IMG/VR virus record: IMGVR_UViG_3300047440_000444
Span: 1-35,168 of that record
Direction: 5' to 3' (one strand)
Length of the DNA stretch: 35,168 bases
From: a virus
The position numbers and the translations under genes are program-made. Positions within the stretch are counted from its first letter, which is position 1, and each line of letters begins with the position of its first letter. Below, piece by piece: positions 25,001 through 31,152 of the stretch. The notes below the pieces were generated by a model. It saw only the letters and a list, made by a program, of their open reading frames with translations, did not search any database and was not told where the DNA came from.

Positions 25001-25591
25001 TCCAAATAATTTGAAAACAAGTTCTTCAACTCGCTTTAAGATATCTAAGTTTATATTTGTGAATTTTGGTTGTTGATATGCGGCCACATATCCATCGGAT
25101 AACATATAGCCCAAGAATTCTGCCATCTCCGGATCTGACAATGTCCCTTGATTTAATCCGGCATAATTAAGCAAGAAGTTCTTATTTGAAGTTCGGCCTA
25201 TTGGCTTCCATGTATAGTTATTATACCCAGAATATACAGTTGCGAACATATGATCTTTTGACGTGATAACTGGAAGAAACCCACTACTTCCTTTAATTAA
25301 TTTCGTCTTCTTTATTCCAGTAGACCATTTATTCTTTACTATATCTTTAACAAAGCCCTGACCGTCCCATGAAACAATTTCGTCGCCGATTTGTATATCT
25401 TTTAATAATTTAAACGACCCATTTAAAAGAGTAATATGCGTATTTCCAGAAAGACATCTTCTTGGGGCTATATATATTACTTTACGATATCCCTTATTCT
25501 CAATTGCATCCCATATTGGGAGCTGATACCATCTTGGAGAAAATTTATCTAAAGTTAGTCTATGCTCTGCATTAAGTGTAATTTGCTCCAT
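22001..25591 (-). CDS. terL: Large terminase (packaging ATPase-nuclease) with two inteins
   Basis: The 1196-residue frame encodes a terminase of 466 residues after removal of two 365-residue inteins (46-410 and 537-901). The ATPase half has the Walker A loop APRR|SGKD (42-45 joined to 411-414), a Walker B-like ALILSEFA (503-510; E508) and the coupling motif S|TPRG (536 joined to 902-905). The nuclease half has D998 (FDIG), D1058 (PHD) and D1146 (YADAFRY), the RNase H-like acidic triad. It cuts and pumps DNA through the portal. The start has AAGGAGG. Excision of both inteins is required, since each splits a catalytic loop. Confidence 0.95.
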   Translation of the reverse strand: MEQITLNAEHRLTLDKFSPRWYQLPIWDAIENKGYRKVIYIAPRRCLSGNTHITLLNGSFKLLKDIQIGDEIVSWDGQGFVKDIVKNKWSTGIKKTKLIKGSSGFLPVITSKDHMFATVYSGYNNYTWKPIGRTSNKNFLLNYAGLNQGTLSDPEMAEFLGYMLSDGYVAAYQQPKFTNINLDILKRVEELVFKLFGYQSIWRPKGKGFDLGFSNGTNGGGKTKNKIKEFFRKYGLDVSKSDRRLFPFIWDYNEESILRFITAYISGDGNIYCHKNGFIASDTMHSIPPAIEITLSCGVSYNMAWDMYWLLRKIGIVPQVPYYEKQSNWKIKISKSDSVRRILTAVKIYGKTEKQDEALSKISDSTKTNKITHGCFRSSFTIADHSDEELYDIETTTYGNFVANGYVVHNSGKDISAWNLAIRQCIKKVCLVYYCLPTYTHIRKVIFDAISNDGIQWLDYIPKQLIKNVNRSEMKITFINGSILQCIGVKNFNTSLIGTNAYALILSEFAIMESAEVFNMIRPIIAANGGWCLIVSCVAPDTVVITSNGMRKISKVSSSRKEYTDLKENIFGLEGFHAAEQFYYGRKQDTLKITLESGYQIECTPIHQLWDGKQWIPADKLVIGSRLPIQYGQDIWPEKQADSIDVDCLYFIGTLILDGSIEATRETQIHTDNMFLELNCRYKGKFNKILRKTMKDLGLEFLDNPRMPDEVFKFNRNQMISFLRGIFDVYSETYRLNLNTWGNIFLNYKHLSFLQDLQIILLNLGIISYVDTHGKLPQLTIKDHFAWLFYKLIKYSIASKMTEQETIPMKYRRASQNLYDVNHDLLVGYNIPDHIQSKSMMTRSDLELINSKAQNWYLYDLLKEKFYYSPIASIEESRNDVYDFVIPETHSFFSNGFISHNTPRGKNHLWHLTKMAEALPDWFVLKQKTSEIQHIPYDILEDERAQMDPCLYEQEYEVSFERGVTGSWFGSSLDRLRNNGQICHVPHEPGLLVYSAFDIGVNDPTTIIFWQQAGDSAIIRIIDCYSNSGVGIDHYVGILHDKSRELGYRYGGHFFPHDMRVREFGNNAITRATMARDLGIEHTILKQVHVLESIENALMMFPKVWINDVRCQTLIDALENYKRQWDEKNQMYLPVPAKSKWNHYADAFRYMCQAIPLTGTYLRPEDYDAIRQRHLNRTHPDMNILPAFTNKKRSHF
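22889..23983 (-). other. Intein 2 in the terminase TPRG motif, endonuclease degenerate
   Basis: Residues 537-901. Starts with Cys537 (CVAPDTVVITSNGM), block B ECTPIH (602-607), block F VYDFVIPETHSFFSNG and block G FISHN with Thr902 as +1. The first LAGLIDADG motif is FIGTLILDG (D658 present). The second, LRGIFDVYS (723-731), has Tyr in place of the catalytic Asp and Ser in place of the last Gly, so the endonuclease is probably inactive while the splicing residues remain. Confidence 0.92.
24362..25456 (-). other. Intein 1 in the terminase Walker A loop, with LAGLIDADG endonuclease
   Basis: Residues 46-410. Starts with Cys46 (CLSGNTHITLLNGSFKLLKD), has block B TSKDH (110-114), block F ELYDIETTTYGNFVANG and block G VVHN followed by Ser411 as the +1 residue. 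Two LAGLIDADG motifs are intact at the catalytic position: FLGYMLSDG (D166) and ITAYISGDG (D268). Splicing by standard Cys/Asn/Ser chemistry and an active homing endonuclease are both expected. Confidence 0.93.
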
Positions 25592-25673
25592 TACAACCCT
25601 CCTTAAAATTACTTTGATTTAGACTTATTTTTAGATCGATCGTTGTTGTATATATTACTTATATCTTCATAAA

Positions 25674-26063
25674 TTATTCAGATTTCTTTGGACGTCCTCT
25701 TTTTTTTACAGCTCCCGCTTTTATATCTTTACGTATATTGTTACTTATATATCCACGCAATACATGCTTTATCATATCGACAAGTTGCTGATTATAATCA
25801 TCTTGAGATGGAGTATTAATAAGATATTCACCAATACCATTTACTTTCTCATGAATTCTCTTTAGCTCCTGAGAAAGGTTTGATATATCGGGATATAGAT
25901 TTTCTATTTTTTTCAACTGCTCTTTTATGATATGAATTTCATTATGTAGAATATTATATTCACAACAGCAATCTTGATTACAATCTTCATCAAGATCTTG
26001 TTCAAACGATTTATAAAATAGCGTCGTCTTTATTCTTCTTGCTAGTCTTTTTAGAAACTTCAT
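25674..26063 (-). CDS. 129-residue coiled coil with C-terminal AT-hook-like motif
   Basis: Residues 1-20 are basic, 24-35 acidic with four close cysteines (CNQDCCCEY), and about 36-90 a coiled coil (HNEIHIIKEQLKKIENL, LSQELKRIHEKV). It ends KKRGRPKKSE, which resembles an AT-hook. A DNA-binding coiled coil right upstream of the large terminase could be a terminase small subunit or a DNA-organising protein; a better small-subunit candidate exists at 28525-29157. The spacing to terminase is 82 bases. Confidence 0.6.
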   Translation of the reverse strand: MKFLKRLARRIKTTLFYKSFEQDLDEDCNQDCCCEYNILHNEIHIIKEQLKKIENLYPDISNLSQELKRIHEKVNGIGEYLINTPSQDDYNQQLVDMIKHVLRGYISNNIRKDIKAGAVKKRGRPKKSE

Positions 26064-26160
26064 TTACTTCAACCCTTTTTTGATAGTCATTAATCATTTC
26101 TTTAAGCGCATTGAATATTTCATCATATGTATAATTATAATCGTCTCGTTCATTTTTCAT
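26011..26160 (-). CDS. 49-residue protein overlapping the next gene
   Basis: ATG 26160 opens 49 codons (MKNERDDYNYTYDEIF onward) in another frame, ending in TAA at 26011 and overlapping the AT-hook gene by 53 bases. The ATG is 5 bases after the TGA of the preceding gene, so translation may be coupled; there is no clear ribosome site. The product is acidic at the N-terminus and lysine-rich at the C-terminus. Moderate support only. Confidence 0.45.
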   Translation of the reverse strand: MKNERDDYNYTYDEIFNALKEMINDYQKRVEVNEVSKKTSKKNKDDAIL

Positions 26161-26165
26161 GATCA

Positions 26166-26378
26166 TCACTGGATAATATTAATTTCTAAGTACTCAAGAT
26201 AGTCTTTTAGCCACGACAATGAAAACGGCGATATTATATATACAGTTCCATTATCAACTTCTTTCCAAATTATCGCGTCTTCAAAGTTATTATATTCAGG
26301 ATTCGGCAATGGAATAATTTTGGGACACTTTGCATATTCAGCTCTAAATCCTCTAACTTTCTCAAATTTAGATATCAA
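26166..26378 (-). CDS. Unknown gene lacking a good start; frame opens upstream after a TGA
   Basis: 70 codons from a TTG at 26378. The same frame is open without interruption up to 26489, directly after the TGA (26490-26492) that ends the 78-residue gene, and encodes a protein-like sequence (INDYYKSYIYECSPIDYQW, then LLDLSDEDERHEL) with no ATG. So the real product may be about 107 residues, made by readthrough, by frameshift from an overlapping ATGAATGA, or the gene may have lost its start. The visible protein is acidic with PLPNPEYNNFEDAIIWKEV. Function unknown. Confidence 0.5.
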   Translation of the reverse strand: MISKFEKVRGFRAEYAKCPKIIPLPNPEYNNFEDAIIWKEVDNGTVYIISPFSLSWLKDYLEYLEINIIQ

Positions 26379-26489
26379 TTCGTGACGCTCATCTTCATCT
26401 GATAAATCTAATAATGATGACCATTGATAATCTATGGGACTACATTCATATATATAACTCTTATAGTAATCATTTATACTCCAATAAGT

Positions 26490-26726
26490 TCATTCATCGT
26501 GTAAATCTGTTTTATGTCTTTCTCCACAATCAATACATAGCGATGGATTAGATTTCTCTTTATAAAAAACCATAGCCGCATGGTTTGTATCATTTTCTAC
26601 TTTTAATTGAAATTGAACTGATAATACAGTAATTTCATCCTTACAAATAAAATTATTTATATCACTTTCTAATTGATGTAGGTAATTACTTACAAAGAAT
26701 CTGACGCGCTGCTTTATATTACTCAT
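26490..26726 (-). CDS. 78-residue protein with C-terminal CxxC
   Basis: The start ATG 26726 (GAGGAAG just upstream, overlapping the end of the previous gene) is preferred to an ATG 25 codons earlier. MSNIKQRVRFFVSNYLHQLE is helical, followed by a beta-rich part (EITVLSVQFQLKVEN), and the end has LCIDCGERHKTDLH, a short possible zinc knuckle. It belongs to a run of tiny overlapping genes before terminase. Not recognised. Confidence 0.55.
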   Translation of the reverse strand: MSNIKQRVRFFVSNYLHQLESDINNFICKDEITVLSVQFQLKVENDTNHAAMVFYKEKSNPSLCIDCGERHKTDLHDE

Positions 26727-26925
26727 CGACTTCCTCTCCATTACTATCAATATTATGGTAATCACAGCAAAATGAATCATATTCATCATATGCATCTTCA
26801 TCTGATTCTATTGGTTTTATATATACATTTTTAACTGGCTTAAACTGGCAATGATCATCGTATTTATGGTTCTTTGAAGCATCGCAGCATATATATCTTT
26901 TTTCTCGTATATTCGCTATATCCAT
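26719..26925 (-). CDS. 68-residue acidic cysteine-containing protein
   Basis: Contains YICCDASKNHKYDDHC and DSFCCDYHNIDSNG, two CC pairs with histidines that could bind a metal, and an acidic tail. It overlaps the preceding gene by 10 bases and the following gene by 8. No family known. Confidence 0.55.
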   Translation of the reverse strand: MDIANIREKRYICCDASKNHKYDDHCQFKPVKNVYIKPIESDEDAYDEYDSFCCDYHNIDSNGEEVDE

Positions 26926-27254
26926 AGATATTGTTTCATTAAGAGATTAACTATTATATTTATCAATATCGTCCCAGCTGCAAGAATTAATACTTCCCAT
27001 ATTGGTATATAAGTAGATTTATTACTTGAAGTATTAAGAGATCCAATTGTATACATACTTGTATTAGAACAATACGTACATATAATCAATTGCACGGGCA
27101 TATATAAGCGTTTCTTTGATTCAGCGCCTTCATCGTTCGATATTGCAAGATTAACACATGGGCCTACACCTAGTATGGTATGACCACATTTCCCACACTC
27201 GTGCTTTATCTTAGAGCGTATTATACGCGTCGTGATGTCTTTATTATATTCCAT
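26916..27254 (-). CDS. Zinc-ribbon protein with C-terminal membrane anchor
   Basis: 112 residues. C20-x2-C23 (HECGKCGH) and C59-x2-C62 (ICTYCSN) form a possible zinc ribbon. Residues about 84-106 (PIWEVLILAAGTILINIIVNLL) are a transmembrane helix. The ATG overlaps the stop of the upstream gene (TAATG). A membrane-tethered zinc ribbon could bind a host protein at the membrane; the role is unknown. Confidence 0.6.
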   Translation of the reverse strand: MEYNKDITTRIIRSKIKHECGKCGHTILGVGPCVNLAISNDEGAESKKRLYMPVQLIICTYCSNTSMYTIGSLNTSSNKSTYIPIWEVLILAAGTILINIIVNLLMKQYLWI

Positions 27255-27481
27255 TACTTATCCTCTAAGTCTGACATCGGCCTTATATCTATTGGATGAG
27301 ATTTAATAAATTCAGGATTGATTCTCTCGCTATATGAACGCTTAAATTTATTAATAGCAACCCAATACTTAGCGTCGCCCTCATCATAAACATATCCAAT
27401 TGGCTCTTCTATTTTTTCAAAATTGCTACCGAATCCAACAAACTCTTCTAAGATATATATTTTTAATGGTATAACATTCAT
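27254..27481 (-). CDS. 75-residue unknown protein
   Basis: Starts MNVIPLKIYILEEFVGFGSN with a beta-rich pattern, including IGYVYDEGDAKYWVAINKF and a final PIDIRPMSDLEDK. Its start overlaps the stop of the zinc-finger gene (ATGA). Unknown. Confidence 0.55.
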   Translation of the reverse strand: MNVIPLKIYILEEFVGFGSNFEKIEEPIGYVYDEGDAKYWVAINKFKRSYSERINPEFIKSHPIDIRPMSDLEDK

Positions 27482-27768
27482 TTCATATCCAATTTGTATT
27501 TATTAACTAGATAGGTAATTGCTTGCTTAAAAGTGAGCTCGTCTCTTTGCATTATATAGGTTGTTATGTCACCACAATTACAACAATGTGTGCAGTGGAA
27601 TGATTTTGTGTTGAGGTTAACAACAATATCATCCTCACTACACATGTAACAGAAGGCAACTAAAGTACTGTCATCAATTACAGTACCATCATGTAATTCG
27701 AGAGTAAGGGGGACTTGCTCTCGAATCCTTTGTATCATCTTAAAAAATGCGTTTATTTCTGATTCCAT
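27478..27768 (-). CDS. Second stand-alone primase-like zinc finger
   Basis: 96 residues from ATG 27768 (a TTG five codons earlier is the other option). C40-x2-C43 (FCYMC), then a beta strand (DDIVVNLNTKSFHC) and C59-x2-C62 with CGD and a helix (ITTYIMQR) reproduce the CHC2 zinc-binding domain of DnaG-type primases. The last part (LTFKQAITYLVNKYKLDMK) resembles the helix after that domain. There is no TOPRIM domain. It overlaps the 30-residue membrane peptide by 16 bases. It may assist DNA or RNA recognition in replication. Confidence 0.6.
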   Translation of the reverse strand: MESEINAFFKMIQRIREQVPLTLELHDGTVIDDSTLVAFCYMCSEDDIVVNLNTKSFHCTHCCNCGDITTYIMQRDELTFKQAITYLVNKYKLDMK

Positions 27769-27845
27769 GAGAAAAACCCACAAACGATAATAGAAACAAT
27801 AACCGGGTAAAGAAGTTTAGCTATAAGTAATTTAGTGATTACCAT
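27753..27845 (-). CDS. 30-residue membrane peptide between two zinc-finger genes
   Basis: ATG 27845 has AAGGA six bases upstream. The product MVITKLLIAKLLYPVIVSII continues VCGFFSWNQK; it is almost wholly hydrophobic with two N-terminal lysines. It ends in TAA at 27753 and overlaps the next gene. A translated membrane peptide, or a leader that couples translation of the second zinc-finger gene. Confidence 0.55.
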   Translation of the reverse strand: MVITKLLIAKLLYPVIVSIIVCGFFSWNQK

Positions 27846-27855
27846 GGTCGTCCTT

Positions 27856-28170
27856 TTATTTATGCTCTTCAATCATAATCTCATAGTCATGTATGAGCTG
27901 TTTTAACGCATGAAGAGATGATACGTTATATTTGTAAGCCAGTAATGTAATAACATCGCCCCCACGATGACACCCATAACAATAGAAGAATTCTTTCTGC
28001 GTATTAAGTTTAAGCTTGCCGCCACATCCATCGAGTGGACACTTGCCAGTAAAACATGATACATCTAGGGTATCAGCTGAAAGGGAAGTAAACCTACTCA
28101 TGACATCTGTGATTGATATAGCCTTCTTAACTGTGTTAAAAACATTCTCAGTTAGTTGTGTTGATATCAT
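27856..28170 (-). CDS. Primase-type CHC2 zinc finger protein (no TOPRIM)
   Basis: 104 residues. The zinc domain is C44-P-x3-C49 (GKCPLDGCGGKLKLN), then EFFYCYGCHRGGDVITLLA with C64 and C67, as in the N-terminal domain of DnaG primases. The C-terminal helices (SSLHALKQLIHDYE) follow as in that family. It stops after the zinc domain, so it cannot make primers alone. It may be a DNA-binding or partner protein. The ribosome site AAGGAG is strong. Confidence 0.75.
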   Translation of the reverse strand: MISTQLTENVFNTVKKAISITDVMSRFTSLSADTLDVSCFTGKCPLDGCGGKLKLNTQKEFFYCYGCHRGGDVITLLAYKYNVSSLHALKQLIHDYEIMIEEHK

Positions 28171-28203
28171 GATAACTCCTTGAGTTACAAAGGCACCGGA
28201 TAT

Positions 28204-28479
28204 CTAGAGAACTCCCAAGATATCATGTTCACGAACCATAATGTATTCAGGCTCAAGTTCTATTGCGCGGTTAGCATAGAGCATAATAACGTCTCCAGCC
28301 TTCACGCTAATAGGCACAAGCTTACCCGATTCATAACGGCCCTTAGAAACAGCGGTTACCGTAGCTTTAATATATTCAGGCTCAGCTTGGGCCATTATTA
28401 TACCACTACGTGTTTTAATTTCCTCTTTTATAGGCTGTGCTATAACTTTGTCGCCCAATGGCTTTAAATTCTCGATCAT
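28204..28479 (-). CDS. groES: GroES-like co-chaperonin
   Basis: 91 residues, the usual length of GroES. PLGDKVIAQPI at the start, a mobile loop (EEIKTRSGIIMAQ; GIIM at 26-29 is the GroEL-contact segment), VTAVSKGRY, VKAGDVIMLYANRA and YIMVREHDILGVL cover the whole fold. In phage T4 the equivalent gp31 partners host GroEL to fold capsid protein. Here it lies in the late operon near the small terminase, so a capsid-folding role is likely. The ribosome site is weak (AGGT). Confidence 0.88.
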   Translation of the reverse strand: MIENLKPLGDKVIAQPIKEEIKTRSGIIMAQAEPEYIKATVTAVSKGRYESGKLVPISVKAGDVIMLYANRAIELEPEYIMVREHDILGVL

Positions 28480-28524
28480 CTTATACCTATAAGGTAAAGT
28501 GGTAAAAAGTCTCTTACTATTATT

Positions 28525-29157
28525 CTATATTGCAGTGTCTTGTTCATCTTCTGACGGACTATCTGTCTCTTTTTCATACTTACTCTTTCTCATAGGAACT
28601 GAATCTATATTTGGCGTAGGCGGTATTACAACTGTTATATTACCAACTTGTTCAGACGCAACTTCTTCCTTCTTTAAATCAGTCCAATACTTATTCATAT
28701 CTCGCCAATCCTGATCGTACATATGTAATACTCTCATTTGGGCTAGTCTGTCAAGTTCTCCAAAGTTCATACCAGTCTCTCTCTTATCAGCAAGCGTCTG
28801 CATACAAAGCTTATTTATATTGGCAACAAAGGGATATTTAAGGCACCAACGTCTCCATATATCTATATGCATATCTCTTTTACTAAAGAACTGGGTTATC
28901 CTCAGACATCTAGGCTCATCACGACAATAGGTATAACACTCATTCGCTATTTGACGTATAACAGACTCGGTATACCATACAGTTTCACCAGTGATAATGT
29001 TGGTAATCACTTCCTCTGGATCCATAGGGTTCACTGCTATATTAGTTTTTTGCTTTAGAGTAGTATTTAACGGGGGTTTTTTTTCTTTTTTATTTTCTTC
29101 CCGAACTAAATCAATAATAGATTTGATACGCTTTCTTTGATCTAATTTTTTTTCCAT
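28525..29157 (-). CDS. terS: Probable terminase small subunit
   Basis: 210 residues. A basic N-terminus (KKLDQRKRIKSIIDL) is followed by a helix-turn-helix-like part: RQIANECYTYCRDEP, SKRDMHIDIWRRWCLKYPFV, then a helical block with MQTLADKRETG and LAQMRVLHMYDQDWRDMNKYW. The latter pattern, and the ending GNITVVIPPTPN before an acidic tail, resemble small terminases. It recognises the packaging site if so. It lies upstream of the large terminase in the same operon. The call rests on pattern only. Confidence 0.5.
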   Translation of the reverse strand: MEKKLDQRKRIKSIIDLVREENKKEKKPPLNTTLKQKTNIAVNPMDPEEVITNIITGETVWYTESVIRQIANECYTYCRDEPRCLRITQFFSKRDMHIDIWRRWCLKYPFVANINKLCMQTLADKRETGMNFGELDRLAQMRVLHMYDQDWRDMNKYWTDLKKEEVASEQVGNITVVIPPTPNIDSVPMRKSKYEKETDSPSEDEQDTAI

Positions 29158-29180
29158 AGTGCTCCTTGATAATAATAGAG

Positions 29181-29489
29181 CTAATCTGCCAAAAGTGGCT
29201 CATCTTGCATAGCATGCTGTAAGCGTAATACATGATCAACTTCTTTCAAAAGAATATCTGCACCTTTAAACTGTGGTTTCTTTATATTCTCTAAAAGATG
29301 CGATTGAATGATTCGTGCTTGCTCCACTATTAGACTACTATTAATTCCATCAGACATCTCTATAAGCGCATATTCATTATCAGATAGATCATCGTTAAAT
29401 TTCTCATAATACTTCATAATGGCATCTGTTATCTTTGCAAATGCTTTAATCCGATTGCCTAGAATACGTATACGGGCTGACTTATTCAT
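29181..29489 (-). CDS. 102-residue helical unknown protein
   Basis: MNKSARIRILGNRIKAFAKI and the following segments are helical throughout, ending HAMQDEPLLAD. Its ATG overlaps the stop of the 440-residue gene (1 base) and it lies 23 bases before the small-terminase candidate. Function unknown. Confidence 0.6.
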   Translation of the reverse strand: MNKSARIRILGNRIKAFAKITDAIMKYYEKFNDDLSDNEYALIEMSDGINSSLIVEQARIIQSHLLENIKKPQFKGADILLKEVDHVLRLQHAMQDEPLLAD

Positions 29490-30811
29490 TAGAGTAATCC
29501 TTGCCTTTTATAATATAAGAATTTTTCATACTTCTCTTTTCCTATAAGCGCAATAATAGTTGAATCATTTAATCTATAATAAGCCTCATTCAAATACATG
29601 CCATTCGGCAGTCGCATAGTTCTAAAATCAAAAAGATCTTCTGTAATAGTTGGCTCTCTTTTTTCAATTGCTTTATGCATAGAAAATAAATTATGCGCAC
29701 CAAATAACGTCTTCATCAAACTTGTCGCTTCTTCTTTTGTTGGGAATCCTGGTTCTGGCATATCAGGTAATATTCTAGCAGGAACAAAGTTAGCAGTCTT
29801 TTTGACCAGTACAGGCCTTTTTACATTAGGCCTTGCCTTCGGCGCAACTATGTTGATTTTTGGGGCGAGCTGCATCGTAGTATTGCGATATCCCGTTAGC
29901 CCAGCCGCAACCAGCAGCATGGCAGTAACAACGGGGAAAACCCTAGCCGAATGCTTTTGGGCAACCTTCCTTATCCACTTAAAGGGATCTAATATCTGAT
30001 GATATCTTTGCTTGTAGAGAGTCAAAGCCTGTTTTAAAGCAGATTCAGGGTACTGAGACAATAGAACTTGTCCCGTCTTGGTTAGACCTATCTCTTGGGT
30101 AATTTGTTTAACCTGGTTTGAAATTGGTGTTAAAAATTGGTTTTTAGTAAGAAACTCTATCCTTGTTTTCGGATTAATCGTTAATCTTCGCATCCAGCTT
30201 TCAAACCAATTCCCCCTTTTTGGGCCAATGGCATCTTTATAAACTAAATCTTCTCCGCCTTCTAGCTTGACTCCCTTATAATAATCAAGAGTATTTATAA
30301 ATAAATCTTCTTTTTTCTTTACTGGAGTTAGTAGTGTGACTTTAGTATCTGAAGTAGCCCATTGTTTAATTCTTAATGCTCGCACAAACCCAGAAGATAA
30401 GGGCAAGACATCCATAAGAGCATCAAGCGTCTCTTCTTTTAATAGCTCTGGCAGAACTTTATACACCTTCGGCATGTTATATCCTTTAATCTTTAAAGAA
30501 GATAACAATCCCAATGGCGCCAGGTTCTTATTAAGCGCTCGGTTGAATGTTTCACGGGCAATCCCCACAATATCACGGGAAGATATGTCTTGGGATAGAT
30601 AGAGCGGCTTACCATTAAACGTAAGATGCATCAGTATTACGTAGTCTAATACTCTTTGTCTTGATTTGTGCAGCGATCTGACTGTTTTTTCTAAGCTATC
30701 AGAATTAAATACAGGGTTCTGGAGCTCTGTATAATGCTTTTTTACTAATGCGGCAAACGCTACATTTGATATTTTGTCGAGATTTTGTTGACTTTTTGTT
30801 TGTTTGTTCAT
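29489..30811 (-). CDS. Winged-helix DNA-binding protein with membrane segment; candidate replication initiator
   Basis: 440 residues. Residues of about 50-120 (RVLDYVILMHLTFNG, LSQDISSRDIVGIARETFNRAL, LAPLGLLSSLKIKG) form a helix-turn-helix/winged helix like those of plasmid-type initiators. Residues 291-308 (VFPVVTAMLLVAAGLTGY) are a transmembrane or buried helix after a basic stretch. Near its promoter are two-part direct repeats (30833-30894) that could be its binding sites. It heads the long minus-strand operon. No polymerase or helicase domain is visible. Initiator function is inference; a transcription regulator is the alternative. Confidence 0.55.
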   Translation of the reverse strand: MNKQTKSQQNLDKISNVAFAALVKKHYTELQNPVFNSDSLEKTVRSLHKSRQRVLDYVILMHLTFNGKPLYLSQDISSRDIVGIARETFNRALNKNLAPLGLLSSLKIKGYNMPKVYKVLPELLKEETLDALMDVLPLSSGFVRALRIKQWATSDTKVTLLTPVKKKEDLFINTLDYYKGVKLEGGEDLVYKDAIGPKRGNWFESWMRRLTINPKTRIEFLTKNQFLTPISNQVKQITQEIGLTKTGQVLLSQYPESALKQALTLYKQRYHQILDPFKWIRKVAQKHSARVFPVVTAMLLVAAGLTGYRNTTMQLAPKINIVAPKARPNVKRPVLVKKTANFVPARILPDMPEPGFPTKEEATSLMKTLFGAHNLFSMHKAIEKREPTITEDLFDFRTMRLPNGMYLNEAYYRLNDSTIIALIGKEKYEKFLYYKRQGLL

Positions 30812-30832
30812 ATAATTAACTTTACTTTTATT

Positions 30833-30894
30833 AAGAAGTGAATCGGTGGGGCTAATAACTCTTTACTTTACTTAAGCTTAAGAAGAAGTGAATC
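30833..30894. repeat. Two-part direct repeats upstream of the winged-helix gene
   Basis: AAGAAGTGAATC occurs at 30833-30844 and 30883-30894, 50 bases apart. Each copy is preceded on the plus strand by a TTTACTT element (30821-30827 and the 30862-30871 region). A perfect 12-bp palindrome, CTTAAGCTTAAG, lies at 30871-30882 against the second copy. Iteron-like origin sites or operators for the adjacent gene. Confidence 0.5.
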
Positions 30895-30930
30895 TATAGT
30901 TCTTAGAGGGTTCTAGAAGATTAAAAATTT

Positions 30931-30965
30931 AAAGACTTGGTGAAAGCCAGGTCTTTATTTTTATC
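30931..30965 (+). terminator. Stem-loop with T-rich tail, plus strand
   Basis: AAAGACTTGG (30931-30940) pairs with CCAGGTCTTT (30947-30956; one G-U pair on the plus strand) around TGAAAG, followed by ATTTTTAT. It sits in the 341-base gap 30812-31152 with no plus-strand gene before it, so it may end a short RNA or insulate the divergent units. Confidence 0.5.
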
Positions 30966-31026
30966 TTTATTTCAAATTTCAGAAAGCGTATCATATGCGC
31001 TCAATAACATCAATCTTTTTCAGTAA

Positions 31027-31055
31027 TTGATTCATATCCTTAATTATACTATAGT
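31027..31055 (+). promoter_or_regulatory. Promoter of the Erf-like operon
   Basis: TTGATT (31027-31032), 17-base spacer, TATAGT (31050-31055). The first gene starts at 31153, so the mRNA has a leader of about 90 bases. Confidence 0.6.
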
Positions 31056-31106
31056 ACTTCATTATATGTGGTGTCTCCTTACAGGTGCGCTGTTTTTATT
31101 CGGGAT

Positions 31107-31127
31107 TGAGGGGCTATATGTCCCTCA
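31107..31127 (+). promoter_or_regulatory. Hairpin in the leader of the Erf-like operon
   Basis: TGAGGG (31107-31112) pairs with CCCTCA (31122-31127), followed by TTTCTTT. The leader also has CTCCTT (31074-31079), which can pair with the AAGGGAG ribosome site near 31141. This would suit attenuation or masking of the ribosome site; ligand or trigger unknown. Confidence 0.35.
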
Positions 31128-31152
31128 TTTCTTTACTATATAAGGGAGTATA

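Noticed and set aside
26490-26492. Alternative genetic code with TGA as an amino acid
   Set aside because: TGA ends several clear genes, for example at 7247 and 13174, and no conserved protein here contains an internal TGA.
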